Shown: piece by piece, positions 21,655 to 33,633 of the stretch
Numbering within the stretch: the stretch's first letter is position 1
How the letters are laid out: every line of letters begins with the position of its first letter
DNA from: Pyrenochaeta sp. MPI-SDFR-AT-0127
Taxonomy: Eukaryota > Ascomycota > Dothideomycetes > Pleosporales > Cucurbitariaceae
DNA: 64,000 nucleotides
Assembly: GCA_020747015.1 (NCBI GenBank)
Contig: JAGTJM010000028.1
Coordinates: 310,001 to 374,000, forward strand
Direction: 5' to 3'
Program-made: the position numbers and the translations under genes
Notes under the pieces: generated by a model
The model's database searches: none
Seen by the model: the letters and a program-made list of their open reading frames with translations, nothing else
What the model was told of the DNA's origin: nothing

Positions 21655-21968
21655 GGCGGCAAGGAGCGCGAGAGGGGAGGGGGAGGGGGGGGGATGTGGG
21701 TTGAGGACGAGCAACGGCAAAAGATCTAGCGGCGGCAGGCTATCGATAATAACTTTTGTCGCGCACGGGGGCGATTGATTTGGGCAATCAGGCGAGAGTC
21801 AGAGGTAGAGTGCGCATTGCACGGGTATTTGGCGATGTGCTACCGTCCCATATCGGGTATGCGAGTGGGGAGGCAGAGAGAGTGAGGAATGAGGGCAGTG
21901 AAGGGAAACAAAGAAGGAGAGCAGCTGGGGGCCGGGGGAGGAGATGCGCTGGTATAACGGGCGGAAAG

Positions 21969-22034
21969 AGTGCAGCAGAGTGCAGCAGAGTGGCAGAGTG
22001 GCAGACAGGCAGACAGGCAGACAGGCATGCAGGC
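21969..22034. repeat. Short tandem repeats, GTGCAGCAGA and CAGGCAGA units
   Basis: Two adjacent arrays: GTGCAGCAGA twice followed by GTGGCAGA twice, then ACAGGCAG three to four times. They lie about 315 nt upstream of the start codon of the minus-strand gene at 21654. Confidence 0.7.
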
Positions 22035-22205
22035 GCATTCGGGCTTCGAAAAGTTTCGCCCGCCAGCAAAATTTCAAAACGGCTGGGCAGCGCGCGTGTA
22101 CTATAATATAGGCAGCCCTAGCACATTCATGCGCACTGCGTCTAATCGTGGTTGGGCGCGCACCGCAGCTCTTGCGGCCCAGGTGCTTCTCCTGCTGCCC
22201 TCGAC

Positions 22206-22275
22206 GCACACACGCACACACGCAAACTCACGCACACGCACACGCACACAGACACACAGACACACTGGCACACGC
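22206..22275. repeat. CA-rich imperfect microsatellite
   Basis: About 70 nt of CGCACACA/GACACACA-type repeats, interrupted by CGCAAACTCACG and CTGG. They account for the low-complexity His/Thr open frames around this point. Confidence 0.75.
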
Positions 22276-25200
22276 TGCTGTTTCTCAGGGCCCTCGATGG
22301 CATTGCTCTCTCTCTCCACACACTCATCCACTGTCGCTCTCATCGCGGCCAGTCTGCTCCGCACGCATATGCATGCAGACGCCCACCCCCCTCCCCCTCC
22401 CTCCTTGCCTGCTGACAAGTGCGTAATGCTCTGTCCAAGCCTGTTCGTCGGCCATTCTCTCTCTACTCCAAAGTGAGATTAATGCCGGCCCCAAGCATTC
22501 CCAGAGTGCCTCCTCGCACACGCCCGCCTGTTTCGCTGACGGCCGTCTGTCCGAGGCCGGCTTCTGTGACACGCTTGCTCCTCCACCATGCCTCTCCCTG
22601 TTGATGATCAGCTCGCCGTCATGTGTAATAACAGCAGACTCGGCCGGCCATTGGCTGCCCCAGATGCGCAACACAAGTGTCAGACATGGCAGCGCCATCG
22701 GTTTGAATGGCCTTTGAGCAGCCCTCGCGCGCCTCCTGGGCCAACGAATTGAAACCGGGAGTGCCCGTCCTTCCTCATGCCGTTCGCTTCTCCGCACTCA
22801 ACCGCCTTCGCCGCCCTCACCGCTCCCCCCAGCGTGCCGGCCAGCCTCAAGGTAACCCAGCCGACCATTGTACCCTCCAAAGTGTAGAGTCGACTTGTCC
22901 CCTCGAACCCCTTCTAGAGCCCCGTTCGGTGCTCCGCCTTTGCTGATCACTGCGTGCATCCACGCACTGGCCTTGGCACCCTGTCTCCACGATGGGCCTC
23001 CATCCACCGGCCCACCCATGCTGCCCTCAGTGAACGGCTGCAGGCCAGTCTTTTTCCCTCGCTTCATCTTGCTGCTCCTTTCTTTTTTTTTTCCCTTTTT
23101 TTCCTGGCTATCCTCTGCAACCCACGTCATTTGAGCCTCAGCAAATGCACAGTGCGCTGCCAGCTATGCCTCTTTGCATCTCGCCTGAACACGTCAATCA
23201 CGCTTGCCATGCAGGAACAGCAGAGCACTTTCACATCGCCTCCATACTCATTAATGTCGCAAAGACGCGTAAAAAAAATCTGTCCTTTTGCCACCAGGCG
23301 CTGTCAATTGTCCGGCACCCATCCTGACTGGCAAGAGCCTGCTTGAGTTGATGCAAATCATCGTCTTCAACAAACGTCCCTGCTGCCCCACTAGCGCACC
23401 ACCTCCCGCCCGCCGGCCAACAGCAGCAGGACAGCTGTATCCCGTGTAACCTTGTCGCCTCGCCTCCGAGACGTCCTCCCATCACGCGGGCCGACAAGCG
23501 TTGCTTACTCGTCTACTCAACCGTACCCCACCCAGGGCCGCCGGTGAAGAGACGCACGCAATCAACCAACGTGCCCGCTCAACAATGTCCACCCAGACTC
23601 ATGGCAAATGGTCCGCAATCTTGACCACAAGTGAGGCGGCATCCCGCGGCCTTCAGAGGAGCCCACGCCCTCTTCCACCGCGGCACGTACGCTGAACCGT
23701 TATCGTGTTTCGCGCCAGAGTTGCACCGTCTGCCCAGCCTTGATCCACGTTGTTTCGCTGCTGTGATCGGCATTGAAGGATTCTACTCAGAGTACGACAT
23801 GCTAACCAGCGTCTCCCTGATCAAGCTCCACCCTTTTGGCCCACGGCTACACCGGTGACGTTTACAAATCGCTGCAAAGCAAGTCGTGTTTTCCACTCGC
23901 CAAACATTTGTCCCAGAAAATAAAAGTAGCACAGTGGAATGACCTCGATGACTGCAAATGCTCTCACCCAATGCTCACCCACCACTACACATGATGTTGA
24001 TCTTTGCCCGGTCGTGCCTGCCATGAGGCATTTTGTGCCGACCCACAACAATGCCCATGGCCAGGCTCTGTCCTACAGCCTTGTTCCTCGCTGAATGCCA
24101 CCCGGGGATGCTTCCGTCTGCTCAGTGGCAGTCTTTCTGCGAAACAGCAGTCAATGCCGACCACCAGGTCGTGAAGACATGTGCCGCATGTCGTGGCTCG
24201 GTAAGGCCGCTCTCCTACCTCTGCCTTGTGCGACAGCTCAGCAGATGGAGTAACAGACGACATCGGCGTTATCGCACCTGCAGAACCTTTACATTCCTGT
24301 GTCTTTCACTGACGTCCGCTTAGACTCCAAATGCGACCCCACGGGCGAGGCTGAGACCCCTTCGCCACATCCGCACGCGCAGACATCAAGATCTTAGAAA
24401 GCAAGCCTTTCCCACATCTTGCCTGCGATATCGGCAGCCATCATGCAACGGTAACATCAGTCGAGCTGCTCGCAAGCATTTGATGCGACTACAACAATGT
24501 CCTGGGAGGACATGTCTGGGTAGACCAGTTCTTCATAGTACAAGAATATGTGGTCGCTACAACGACCGATGAGCAACGATCCTACTACGGTGGTTCTGCT
24601 TCTGGCATTACGAATGTGTCGCACTCCTTCATATCTTGACTACTAGAAGCGAGTTTGTTCCCTTCTTTCTCTCTCTCTCTCCAACCATGAGGTCAGCTGT
24701 GATGGCCCATTCTGGCTAGCGGCAAAACGAGGAACATGTGGGACATTCGCTAAGTACCATTTCACACAAGCGATTCAGCCCCACAACAACCACCAAAATT
24801 CCAACTGTAAACTTGCATGCTTGTTTATTTCAATAACACTATCCAGCTTTTACACACTCGTGTCCTTCCCTCTCTAGTCACCGTCCGCTCCGCTCCGCTC
24901 CTATCACAATGTGTGAGTCACTGCCAACAAACGTTAGCACCTTCATCCTTTGCTGCCCAAGATAACCCTGATTGGGTTCCAAACACGCGGTTTGGAGGAG
25001 CTTGCGGCTCATCGCTGCCCTACGGACCCACTTTTGGCGTTGGCGTCGGATTTTCGGTGCAGGATGCCCAATTCATGACCCACCCAGCGGCTATTCTGGG
25101 CTCAACACTGCAGCGCCAGCCATGTCCGATGATGCCACATGGAAAAGGAAAGAAAAGGGTGACGTTTCAGATTGATGGGAGAGTTTGTTCAGGTAGAATT

Positions 25201-27298
25201 CTGTCAAAGTGAAAAGACATGGCGCCGATCTCGGTCGCACACCTCAGTTGCCTCGTATAGTGCCCACTGTCTCAGCTGGGCATCACATATCGTCATCCTG
25301 TCTGTTAGGACCTGGACGTCACGACAGCGCACTTTACAGCACGCCGCTAGACGTTGTTCATCCTTCTCGAAGGCCACAATGCATATGTCCAGCAGCGCGG
25401 CCTTGGCATGCAGTCTTCCGGATGACCTCAGGTAGTAGTCCACCCGCTTGGGCATACCTCTTTCGGGCCGCGGACGACAAGTTTAGTGGTAGGGCTACAA
25501 TGAAGCCCGCCTCAGGAACGGGAGGGGAATATCCCTCGCAGCTGAGGCTCTGTACGTCATTGCTGAATTTGGAAATACTCCGCAGAAATCGTTTGAGGCA
25601 ACAGGTAAGTTTCATCAGGTTGCTAGTTTTGATGGTACATGACTTTCTTTGACTTGACTTTCTTTCTCTACGCCTTCTGGCTTGATGCCTCCCTATCCCT
25701 CATAATGAAATCGCTTTCCCGCCCTAAAAAATGACATCCACCATTGCAAGTCCCATGTGCGCCCAAGCAATACTCAACCTTCCCCATGATTGCTGTCCGA
25801 TCTCTCTTGCGTCCCCGCATAATCCACTCTACTTGCATGTCCTCCTCTCCCGCGTGCCATGAAGTGCATCCGTGCCACAATATCAATCCACTATTCCGGC
25901 TTGCAATTCCGTCGATGCAGTCAGGACGCGGCTAGTCATGATATCGGCCCCATCGCTCCTTCTGGCTTTTACCATCCATGGGTGAGAGATGGCAACCTTG
26001 GCATCACTCAAATCCTTCCAATCGCATATACCCACTGCACATATTCTCCCAAGAACCTTGATGTGAGAGTGTGGATCTTTTTCCCTTTCGCTTCCGGGGT
26101 CTGCTCTTCACTCATATTGTTGTCATTGTTAAACCTTGGATTCATATTGCACAGGACCTTCAATGTGCAACGCAATCGCCTCCAGACTGGGAAGTTGGCC
26201 TTGAGTGAACCCCACACTTGCGTTCATCCTGTACCGAAGCCGTTCCGTGCGCTGTGTTCACCGTGCCATGTCTGACTGACGATCGCAACACATTCACTGG
26301 ATCAGCCATCTGTATCACCCAGCACCCTAATAGTCGCCGCGAGGGGATTTCGTTACGCGATTGAGTAAAAAAACGCTTGTAGTTCTAACAAAGACAATAT
26401 GTTCTTGCATGTAAACGCCAAATCATGTATCTAGTGGAATTAGGCCGTGCCGCTGCCCACCCGCGAAGTCATTCCATCTCTTCCGCTGAAGGAGTGAAGA
26501 ATAATACCGACGTATGATCTTGTTGTTCATCGCATTTTCCTCTTAGTATCTAATCATGGCAAAATTCTCATGTATCATGAAACATCAACGTACAGTTCCA
26601 GCGTTGCCAGATTGACATGAGACGAGATTGGTGGAAAATCTGTCCGAATACATTCACTCGTGTGATTCTGGTCACTCTTTGCGTACACTCAAGGAAAGTA
26701 CGCTGCTTATTCAGGCCGAATCAACGGCTCCTGTGCTGTGTCTTTTTATCTCACAAATGGACCAGATGGCGCGGTTCAAGGTAAGCGCTCTATGGCGAAA
26801 AAGAGAGCCATGCAAGGCGAGTCAAGCACTATGAGCCGGATCGGGAATGATGATGCTGCAGCCGCTTCTTATCTTTGTACCTATCGCTGAATAGATTTTT
26901 GATGGCACACGCAGTAAAAAGGAGATTGTTACTGAGGCTGAGAACAGAGGACAATGGAGAATATATTGCAGCGGAACAAGGGGAACGCTCGTGGCCCACA
27001 AATGCTATCGCAGTATTGGCTAATGCAACTAGAAACAATCGAATGCTACCCTCTTCACTAAAGGAGCCCTCTGGAGGGATTAAATATTGTCTTATGCCCT
27101 ATTGCACACCTGTTCTGCATTGAGGTGTGCAAAACGCACTCAGCCTGCCGATCTCAAGCGGCGTGGTTACTAGGAGCTATAGATCATGCGTCCATGATGC
27201 TCTAATAGCTGCCACGATATCCAGTGTGCATTCCTGGCTAATTGAAATCTAGACTCCCTGATCAGAGTTTGAAATGGTGTATAGAGGTCACTTACCAG

Positions 27299-29137
27299 TC
27301 AATGAACATAAACCGAAGGCACCTCACTATCTCTTCGGACAACCACCCTAAAGTTGGCTTGAGCGACTTGTTTCCAAAAAGCGTCCTGTGATGTCTTTGC
27401 CATAATTTCCTCAATCTCCGCGTCACTGCACGTATAGCCAAGAAGAATCTCTAGTTGCTGCAATTTCGGCCATCTACGGCAGTCCTTTTGCTCTGTGAAC
27501 ATTTCTCGAAGCCAGCTTGACTCCAATAGGCTCACATCGGCGTCAAAAACTTTAAGATGTTTTAGCCTCGGGGGAAGAACAACTGTCGGGGAAAGTGTAA
27601 AGTCGCCTACAACTTCACCAAACCGCATGTTGTCGAGTTTGATGGAAAGTATTGCGGCTTGCGGAACGACTAGCTTCTCTAGCTCCGTGAATTGATCAAA
27701 TCGCGGAAGAGGCTTGCGCATTCCGCCAGGAAGTGTCCAGAACCCACCCGGTAGTCGCAACCGTTCGAGGCATGGCCGGAGATGCACAAGTAAATCCGCG
27801 AGATACTGGTAGTCCGTTATTGTAGTGCGCGCATCGTATATCCTCTGATCCCAATAAGACTGGCTTTCCACATGAGGATGTAATGAAGCATCCACGTCAG
27901 GGTAATTCTGAATATTGATCTGATAATGGGGAAACGCTCGAACACTGCGGAAAGGGTTCTTGCCCTCAGAAGTCTCGGCGTAGCAGTCGAGGCTTTTCAG
28001 GTCACCAAATGCTTGAAATATGTTGGAGAGACAAACACGGGCCCCGACATCCCAGATGCCTGTGGTTTTGACCTGGAAATCTAGACGTAGATGGTTGACA
28101 TTACGCAACTCCTCTCGCATGGTAGAAGAGATATATATCCCAGCTATCAGTCCAACGGTATCCTGTGAGAGGCTCGCCAACTTTGTGCTGATGTCCAGAG
28201 TATGCAGATTGGTGAACAAGCCAACCCCGATCAACTTCATTGGTAACACACTCACAATCTTAAGATATGTGAGGGAAAGAGCACCAGTCAGGCCTTGCAA
28301 GCCACTGTAGGATACTCCAGTCGGAGCTATGGAGTTGAGGCGAAACGGATTGAGCGTGTTATTATAGATGTCAGGCACCGTAAGGTATGGTGAGTCCACA
28401 CCTTGTGAGAAACAAATTCTTTCGAGAGGTAGCTTGAGCGTCAAGAGGATATCAATGAATGCACGCTCAAAGTTCATTACAGGGCTTGCGCTCCATATCT
28501 CCTTCACATGTGCTGGGAGGTCGAGAGACGCGATCAGATCGCGGGCTTGCTTGATGACGCTAGTAGACGCTTCCTGCTTCGAACAATCGTCCAGTTCCAC
28601 ATAATCGCCAGTAAATTGGATCTCCCTCGGGTAGAATGGCAGACAAAGGCGGAGCTGTTTTACTTTTCGGGTGAGCTCGCGGTGCGACAACAAGAAACGA
28701 ATGAAGTGAATTATGCGCGCCTGAGTCATATCGGACGAGGTTTTCGACACAGAGCCACCTATGATAGGCGAATGCACCAATTGCTCCGCAGCTAAAGGTG
28801 CGAATCGCTTGCAAGTGACTGCAAGATTGCAGAGCCAATTGCAATGGACGATAAAATCTCGAACAAGGTAGGCATCCGGTGGATTTGGAGGAGGGTCATC
28901 CGGTAAGTGGCCTAAGATACGATCTTCTCGGTGTTCATCGATAAAAGAGAAAATCAGGAGTAGAATCTCGTCCGGTAAGTCGTTCAAAGACCATGCTCTC
29001 GTGCCTGTTTTGAGCAAATCAGTAAATGACGCATGAGACACGGCCGTGGGCATCAAGGATGGAAGGCATCCATGATTTGATGCCTCCCAATAAAACATAC
29101 CTAGTATAGAATTTCTGCTCGACACGCTGTTTTCCAT
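27299..29137 (-). CDS. F-box protein with long LRR-like C-terminal half (612 aa)
   Basis: Single exon. An F-box begins at about residue 51 (SLNDLPDEILLLIFSFIDEH), interrupted between its helices by a Pro/Asp-rich insert (about 71-90), and resumes at CNLAVTCKRFAPLAAEQLVH. The remainder (about 130-600) is a series of leucine-rich segments of irregular length, for example LKSLDCYAE, LEKLVVP, LKHLKVFD and LQQLEIL, as in fungal F-box/LRR-like substrate receptors of SCF ubiquitin ligases. The part just after the F-box (IIHFIRFLLSHRELTRKVKQ) is similar to the shorter F-box protein at 10228-11094, so the two are distant paralogues. No signal peptide or membrane segment is seen. The substrate is unknown. 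Confidence 0.87.
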   Translation of the reverse strand: MENSVSSRNSILGMFYWEASNHGCLPSLMPTAVSHASFTDLLKTGTRAWSLNDLPDEILLLIFSFIDEHREDRILGHLPDDPPPNPPDAYLVRDFIVHCNWLCNLAVTCKRFAPLAAEQLVHSPIIGGSVSKTSSDMTQARIIHFIRFLLSHRELTRKVKQLRLCLPFYPREIQFTGDYVELDDCSKQEASTSVIKQARDLIASLDLPAHVKEIWSASPVMNFERAFIDILLTLKLPLERICFSQGVDSPYLTVPDIYNNTLNPFRLNSIAPTGVSYSGLQGLTGALSLTYLKIVSVLPMKLIGVGLFTNLHTLDISTKLASLSQDTVGLIAGIYISSTMREELRNVNHLRLDFQVKTTGIWDVGARVCLSNIFQAFGDLKSLDCYAETSEGKNPFRSVRAFPHYQINIQNYPDVDASLHPHVESQSYWDQRIYDARTTITDYQYLADLLVHLRPCLERLRLPGGFWTLPGGMRKPLPRFDQFTELEKLVVPQAAILSIKLDNMRFGEVVGDFTLSPTVVLPPRLKHLKVFDADVSLLESSWLREMFTEQKDCRRWPKLQQLEILLGYTCSDAEIEEIMAKTSQDAFWKQVAQANFRVVVRRDSEVPSVYVH

Positions 29138-29503
29138 GATGGTGATGTATGTGCTGTGGTCGTTGAGAACGGTGGGAGAGCGACCTGTGAGAGCATGATT
29201 CGATGACGGAAGCTATCCCGCAATAGGAAAGGCTCACTTCTCGCCATTATTCTGGAAGGACTTTTGCCTGATATGGGAAGATGCGACTCGCAGGATGTAT
29301 TATACGCTAGTTGTGTGTGGCAAGCAGCTACCCAAGAGGGCGTTTCGTCTCCGACACATTTTGTAGTTCTTTCTCTCATTCTCGCGGACATCCCTTAAGA
29401 AAGCTAAAAGATAGTCTAAACAGTGACGCAAGATCAACTTTGACATAATAGCGGGCTTTCAAATCAGTTTCAAAAAGATCCTAGCTAGGGTACATCGACT
29501 ATT
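29138..29503. other. Intergenic, promoter of the F-box gene at 27299-29137
   Basis: A 366-nt gap between the start of the F-box gene and the stop codon of the upstream rhodopsin-domain gene on the same strand. No clear TATA box or other element was seen. Confidence 0.5.
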
Positions 29504-30911
29504 TCAGCGATAAATCCCTGATCGCGAAGATGGAGGTATGATCCGGTCCTCGCTCCCACTCCTTACGTACGGACTGTCTTGTCTTACAACGCCGTCAGAC
29601 GAAGATACATCACTATTATCACTCTTCACACGCAGCTCAATGTCTGTCCTCACCTCTATCGTCTTCAAATCTCGGAATCCCGCCCGTCTAGCACCAAGGC
29701 CTGACGTATTGTCTCGCCTGGTATTGGTCATATTGCCGTTAGCATACCCGCTTGAGTTGCTTCCCGCCATGCTTCCGAAGACACGAGGAAATAATTGTGA
29801 TAATAGAGGCCGGATTCCGGGAAGACAGCCGCAGATTAGGCCAAGGGAGACTTCGACGCTCATGACGAGGTACAATATCGCCCCGTTCCCTGTGGTGCTT
29901 ATAAGCTCAGCTGAAACGTATGAAGCAGGAATAACGCACATGATCGGTCCCATGAGTTAAAGTAAGTGATTATTTGCCAAATTCGTATCATGCCGAAAAT
30001 GCAAACGCTGTATTTGAGTCAGTATTTTGAATGCAGCCATGAGCATAGAGAGGGAGAGTGACGTACACAACGCCTAAGCTGAAAGATATGATCAATCCAA
30101 TACGCTTACTAGCAGATATCTGTACGGACCAGAGGTAATGTATAGGCCACAAATACACGAGAAAGTCGGTTATAGCGTTCATTGTCGTGACCCACACAAA
30201 GAAGCCTGGAATATTGATACAGTTCTTCTCCGAAAGAGCCTTCATTACATCCCACTGATCACGGATGGGTCTATCGAGGTCAGTTTATGTGATCTATATA
30301 GACAGCCAGGCTTACGAGCACTGAAATATCGCTACAACACATGTTGAGATAGCAAATCCCAGAACCATGCTAATTGTAATGTAGTTGAACCACTTGTTGG
30401 TTCTCGACGGGAAAAGACGGAGATAGGATAGACAGATAGATATCTTGGTCATGCCTGTGGCTGGCGCATACATGGCCGATCCGACAAGGATCATCTGGAA
30501 AACAATTATCATATGCAGTGATAACTCATAGATGAGCAGCAACTCATACTTTACCGACCAAGTCTATGTTCTGGGGCTCGACATCATAAAGATGGCGGCC
30601 CACACCAAATTGGACTTCAACCAGGTGCAAAACCCCAATTGTGACGCAAAGTACCTTTTGTTATCAGTGAGGCGAGTTTTGATATATTGAAGAGGAGGTT
30701 GACTAACATAGGCAGCAAGCATCGTCCAGTCATCACGCGCCAAAGCTCCTTTGACAATAACAGTACGCGACCAAAACCGGCCAGCTACGAAGATTGTCAT
30801 AGCCAGTATGCAAACTATATTTATAGAGTAGATCGCAGGCGCCAAGGTTGTTGGGTTATCATAGTTTGGCTTGGGCCACGTCTTGATATCCTGAGCCGTC
30901 AAAGTGGCCAT
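29504..30911 (-). CDS. Fungal rhodopsin-domain 7-TM membrane protein (381 aa)
   Basis: Integral membrane protein of the large fungal family that includes PTH11-like proteins without a CFEM domain. Six exons: 30911-30708, 30654-30550, 30494-30316, 30270-30067, 30007-29940 and 29889-29504. All five introns are 45-59 nt and GT-AG, and the joined frame is open. Seven hydrophobic helices are visible, starting with IYSINIVCILAMTIFVAG, and family landmarks are present: RDDWTMLAAY after TM1, GVGRHLYDVEPQN before TM3, SICLSYLRLFPS, PIRDQWD in the loop before TM5, and SVEVSLGLICGCLPGIRPLL in TM7. The C-terminal tail of about 100 residues is cytosolic, Ser/Arg/Asp-rich and ends SSRSGIYR. Some relatives sense surface cues, but most have no known ligand. 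The last intron is the least certain: I took the 50-nt form because it gives DRSWNGA. Confidence 0.85.
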
Positions 30912-33300
30912 TGTGGTAAAGATGGTAATCGATATACCTGGAAGGATTGTCAAGAGAATCTCAATGCAAAAGATCACTGGACAGTTCTCAGCAATATGAG
31001 AGAGCTGACTGTATGCCTAGGGTGCGATCAGGAGTACTGCAAGCCATATATCGCTCAACATGCAGCCACAGGGAGAGCTAGCAAGAGTGGCCCGCACGTG
31101 GAATATGCATGCAGGGATCTGCTACTCGCAAGTGGCAGGGGTCTTCAGCCTTAAATCATGGCCTCCTTATGTTTAAAAGATTTGAGTGTCATCCAACTTT
31201 CTGCGGAAGCTAGTATGTTACCGGCCATAGGCGCTCAGACTTATCCTTAGATCTTCCCCATACCTCAACATCCCGACAGCCCACCCATGGCGTTTGCAAG
31301 AAACCCCATCTCCTAAATCCTTGAATGTCTATCATATTCGGAAAGGCATCCAGGGGAGTTTAGGAGGTGGGAAAGAATCGAGCCATGTCAGCAGGACTGG
31401 TCATGTAAATCTGGGAAGTAGACGTTCTGTTGTCCTTGAAGCTCTGCTCCCTGCCTCTAAGATCTTCCCCTTAAAGTTTCTTTAAGTAACACTCACTTCG
31501 CCTCAGAAGCTCTTGTGATTGGTTTTGTACACCAAACTAATTACTGGCATTGCTTCCGTCCTGACAAAGCTTAAAAGCTACACGAGATGATTTGGAAAAC
31601 TTCAAGGGGGCGCAGCGACAGCAATAGACTACTCGGCTCAGCTGATGGACCATGGTCTATGCTGAAACCTTATCATGGATTCTTTGCTTCGCATGGCTGT
31701 ATCACTATAACAGTGACGGGCAGGGCTTGCTCAGGGCATGGATGTAAACTTTGAATTGCGCATGTCGCTTAAGCAGTGAGACTAGACCAGGGTCAAGGAA
31801 GAATGTAGAACGCAAGGCGTCAAAACCTAGTGACGAAATGCGGGGAGAGGCGGGAGCGGCTGAGGACAAGGAACCCGTGCAGTGTACAGGGTATGGGGCA
31901 TCAATGCTACCTGCACCATAGACCGCAGACTCCAGCCTTGTGGATAAGCAAAACGTGGGGCAAAAATAACACAATTACTTTTGCTCCAATCTGTCTTGTT
32001 GTAGCACTAATGAGTAACTAAAGTTATGAAATGCAGCTGGAATAAAGAATATATGATTGTCTATTCTCACGCTCTGTAGAACTTCGAGTTCCAGGACAAG
32101 TGTTAGTGTTCAAACGTGCAGCAAATTACGAAAGGCGTTCGTATTGTTTTAGGGGTTTTCGTGATCGGTAACCTTCCCATGATTTCAACATCCTCCATGC
32201 CTGCGACTGGGCTTCCTCGACGCACTTGTGGTTTCTCAACAGAATATTGGGCAACACTCCTAGTCCTTGATTGCTGGAGTGCTGCATTTCAAATCACGCG
32301 CTGAAACTGGGAACGTTGATGGCCCGCCAGTGGCCGTTCGAGGGTTCCACAAGCAGCCACATCGGAGCTACTTCGGTGCTTATATGTCGAGTAATTCTGA
32401 AAGAGTCATACATTAAGCGTGCTGAACAACACGTAATAGCATATGGAGGAGGCATCTATGGCTTATTATCGGATAACTCCACTGGTTCCTGTTGCCCTTT
32501 GGCCAAATTAGCGGTGCTCGTTAGGAACGACGCGTCGGATTGTCTCCGTGTCCTCTTTGTAGCACAACGAGAGGGCACTATCAGAGTATTTCATATATTT
32601 TACAATACATTAATGCATCTGCGACAAACCATGATGCCACCCTCAGTAAGAAACCTGTTAAAGCTGCTGGGCCAAGACATATGCCGCTATGCTCTGCATA
32701 GTGCGCAAAGACGTCGCCGGTTGTGTTGGGGAAGACCTCAAGACGCGCTCATTTTTCAACAGGAATTAGTAGGCCATAGGAGACGTAAAGACTAGTGATA
32801 AGACAGGCGGCATTCATGAAAAGAGCAATCACAATTCGGAAACGTGGGTACTGGTGAAGATTGGCTACTGTAGCGTCAAATTGGGCGGTTGGCTACTTGT
32901 GCGAGCATCGTGGTGAACACGTAGTGAGATACAAACGTAGTAATACGATAAACTCAAGTGAATAAGCATCGCTATATCATTTCTCTTCGTGGCCGTCACA
33001 GTCATGATTATCCCACAGCGTCGAAGCTGCTCAGTGCTTTAAAATTTCAATGTTTCACATCATCTATTGTTAATTCTAGAACGTGTCCAACCCATACCGC
33101 GCACGCCAAAAACTTAAACAAGAGAAAAGTGAAGGTCATATAGATATCATGAAAAACGTAGAGCGAGCGACTAACAAATTTGAACGCAGATCATAACAAC
33201 GCAAGCAAGGGAGGTGAGGTAAAAAAAACAAAAAGACAAGAATGACTGCTAGGAAATAATCAAGCACAAAGCGTACCAAGGAAAAGGACTATGAACGAGA
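30912..33300. other. Intergenic, no gene recognised
   Basis: About 2.4 kb without a credible gene. The longest open frame (174 codons, plus strand, 32271-32795) has no recognised motif. The sequence becomes AT-rich toward the GAA tract. Confidence 0.5.
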
Positions 33301-33543
33301 AGGTAGAGGAGAAGAAGAAGAAGAAGAAGAAGAAGAAGAAGAAGAAGAAGAAGAAGAAGAAGAAGAAGAAGAAGAAGAAGAAGAAGAAGAAGAAGAAGAA
33401 GAAGAAGAAGAAGAAGAAGAAGAAGAAGAAGAAGAAGAAGAAGAAGAAGAAGAAGAAGAAGAAGAAGAAGAAGAAGAAGAAGAAGAAGAAGAAGAAGAAG
33501 AAGAAGAAGAAGAAGAAGAAGAAGAAGAGGAAGAGGAAGAGGG
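33301..33543. repeat. (GAA)n trinucleotide tract, about 72 uninterrupted copies
   Basis: From about 33311 to 33527 the plus strand is an unbroken GAA/AAG repeat (217 nt). It is flanked by imperfect purine sequence (GTAGAGGA to the left, GAGGAAGAGGAAGAGGG to the right), giving an almost pure homopurine run of about 240 nt. Open frames here encode only poly-Lys, poly-Phe or poly-Leu and are not genes. Long GAA/TTC tracts can adopt intramolecular triplex (H-DNA) and are length-unstable. It lies 90 nt beyond the stop codon of the minus-strand gene ending at 33634, so it may fall within that gene's 3' UTR. Confidence 0.95.
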
Positions 33544-33633
33544 AATGAAAGGATGAAACTTGTAAAAAGAGTAGAGGATCTTGCGTCAAACAATGTACGA
33601 AGAGAGAGAAAGCATATCTGGTGTTACTGTGTA

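Larger units (their letters stand above)
21655..27298. other. 5.6-kb stretch without recognisable gene
   Basis: Base composition is balanced to GC-rich, unlike the AT-rich gene-poor blocks, yet open frames are short (about 180 codons or less), overlap on both strands and show no domain. The first kilobase is the 5' region of the minus-strand gene ending at 21654 and carries G-runs, short tandem repeats and a CA-rich tract. The rest is plain sequence. A long non-coding transcript, a long regulatory region, or an unrecognised multi-exon gene cannot be excluded. Confidence 0.5.

Noticed and set aside
29911..29939. 29-nt intron in the rhodopsin-domain gene
   Set aside because: Frame-compatible but unusually short; the 50-nt alternative with the same donor gives a better family match. 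Kept as an ambiguity in the findings.
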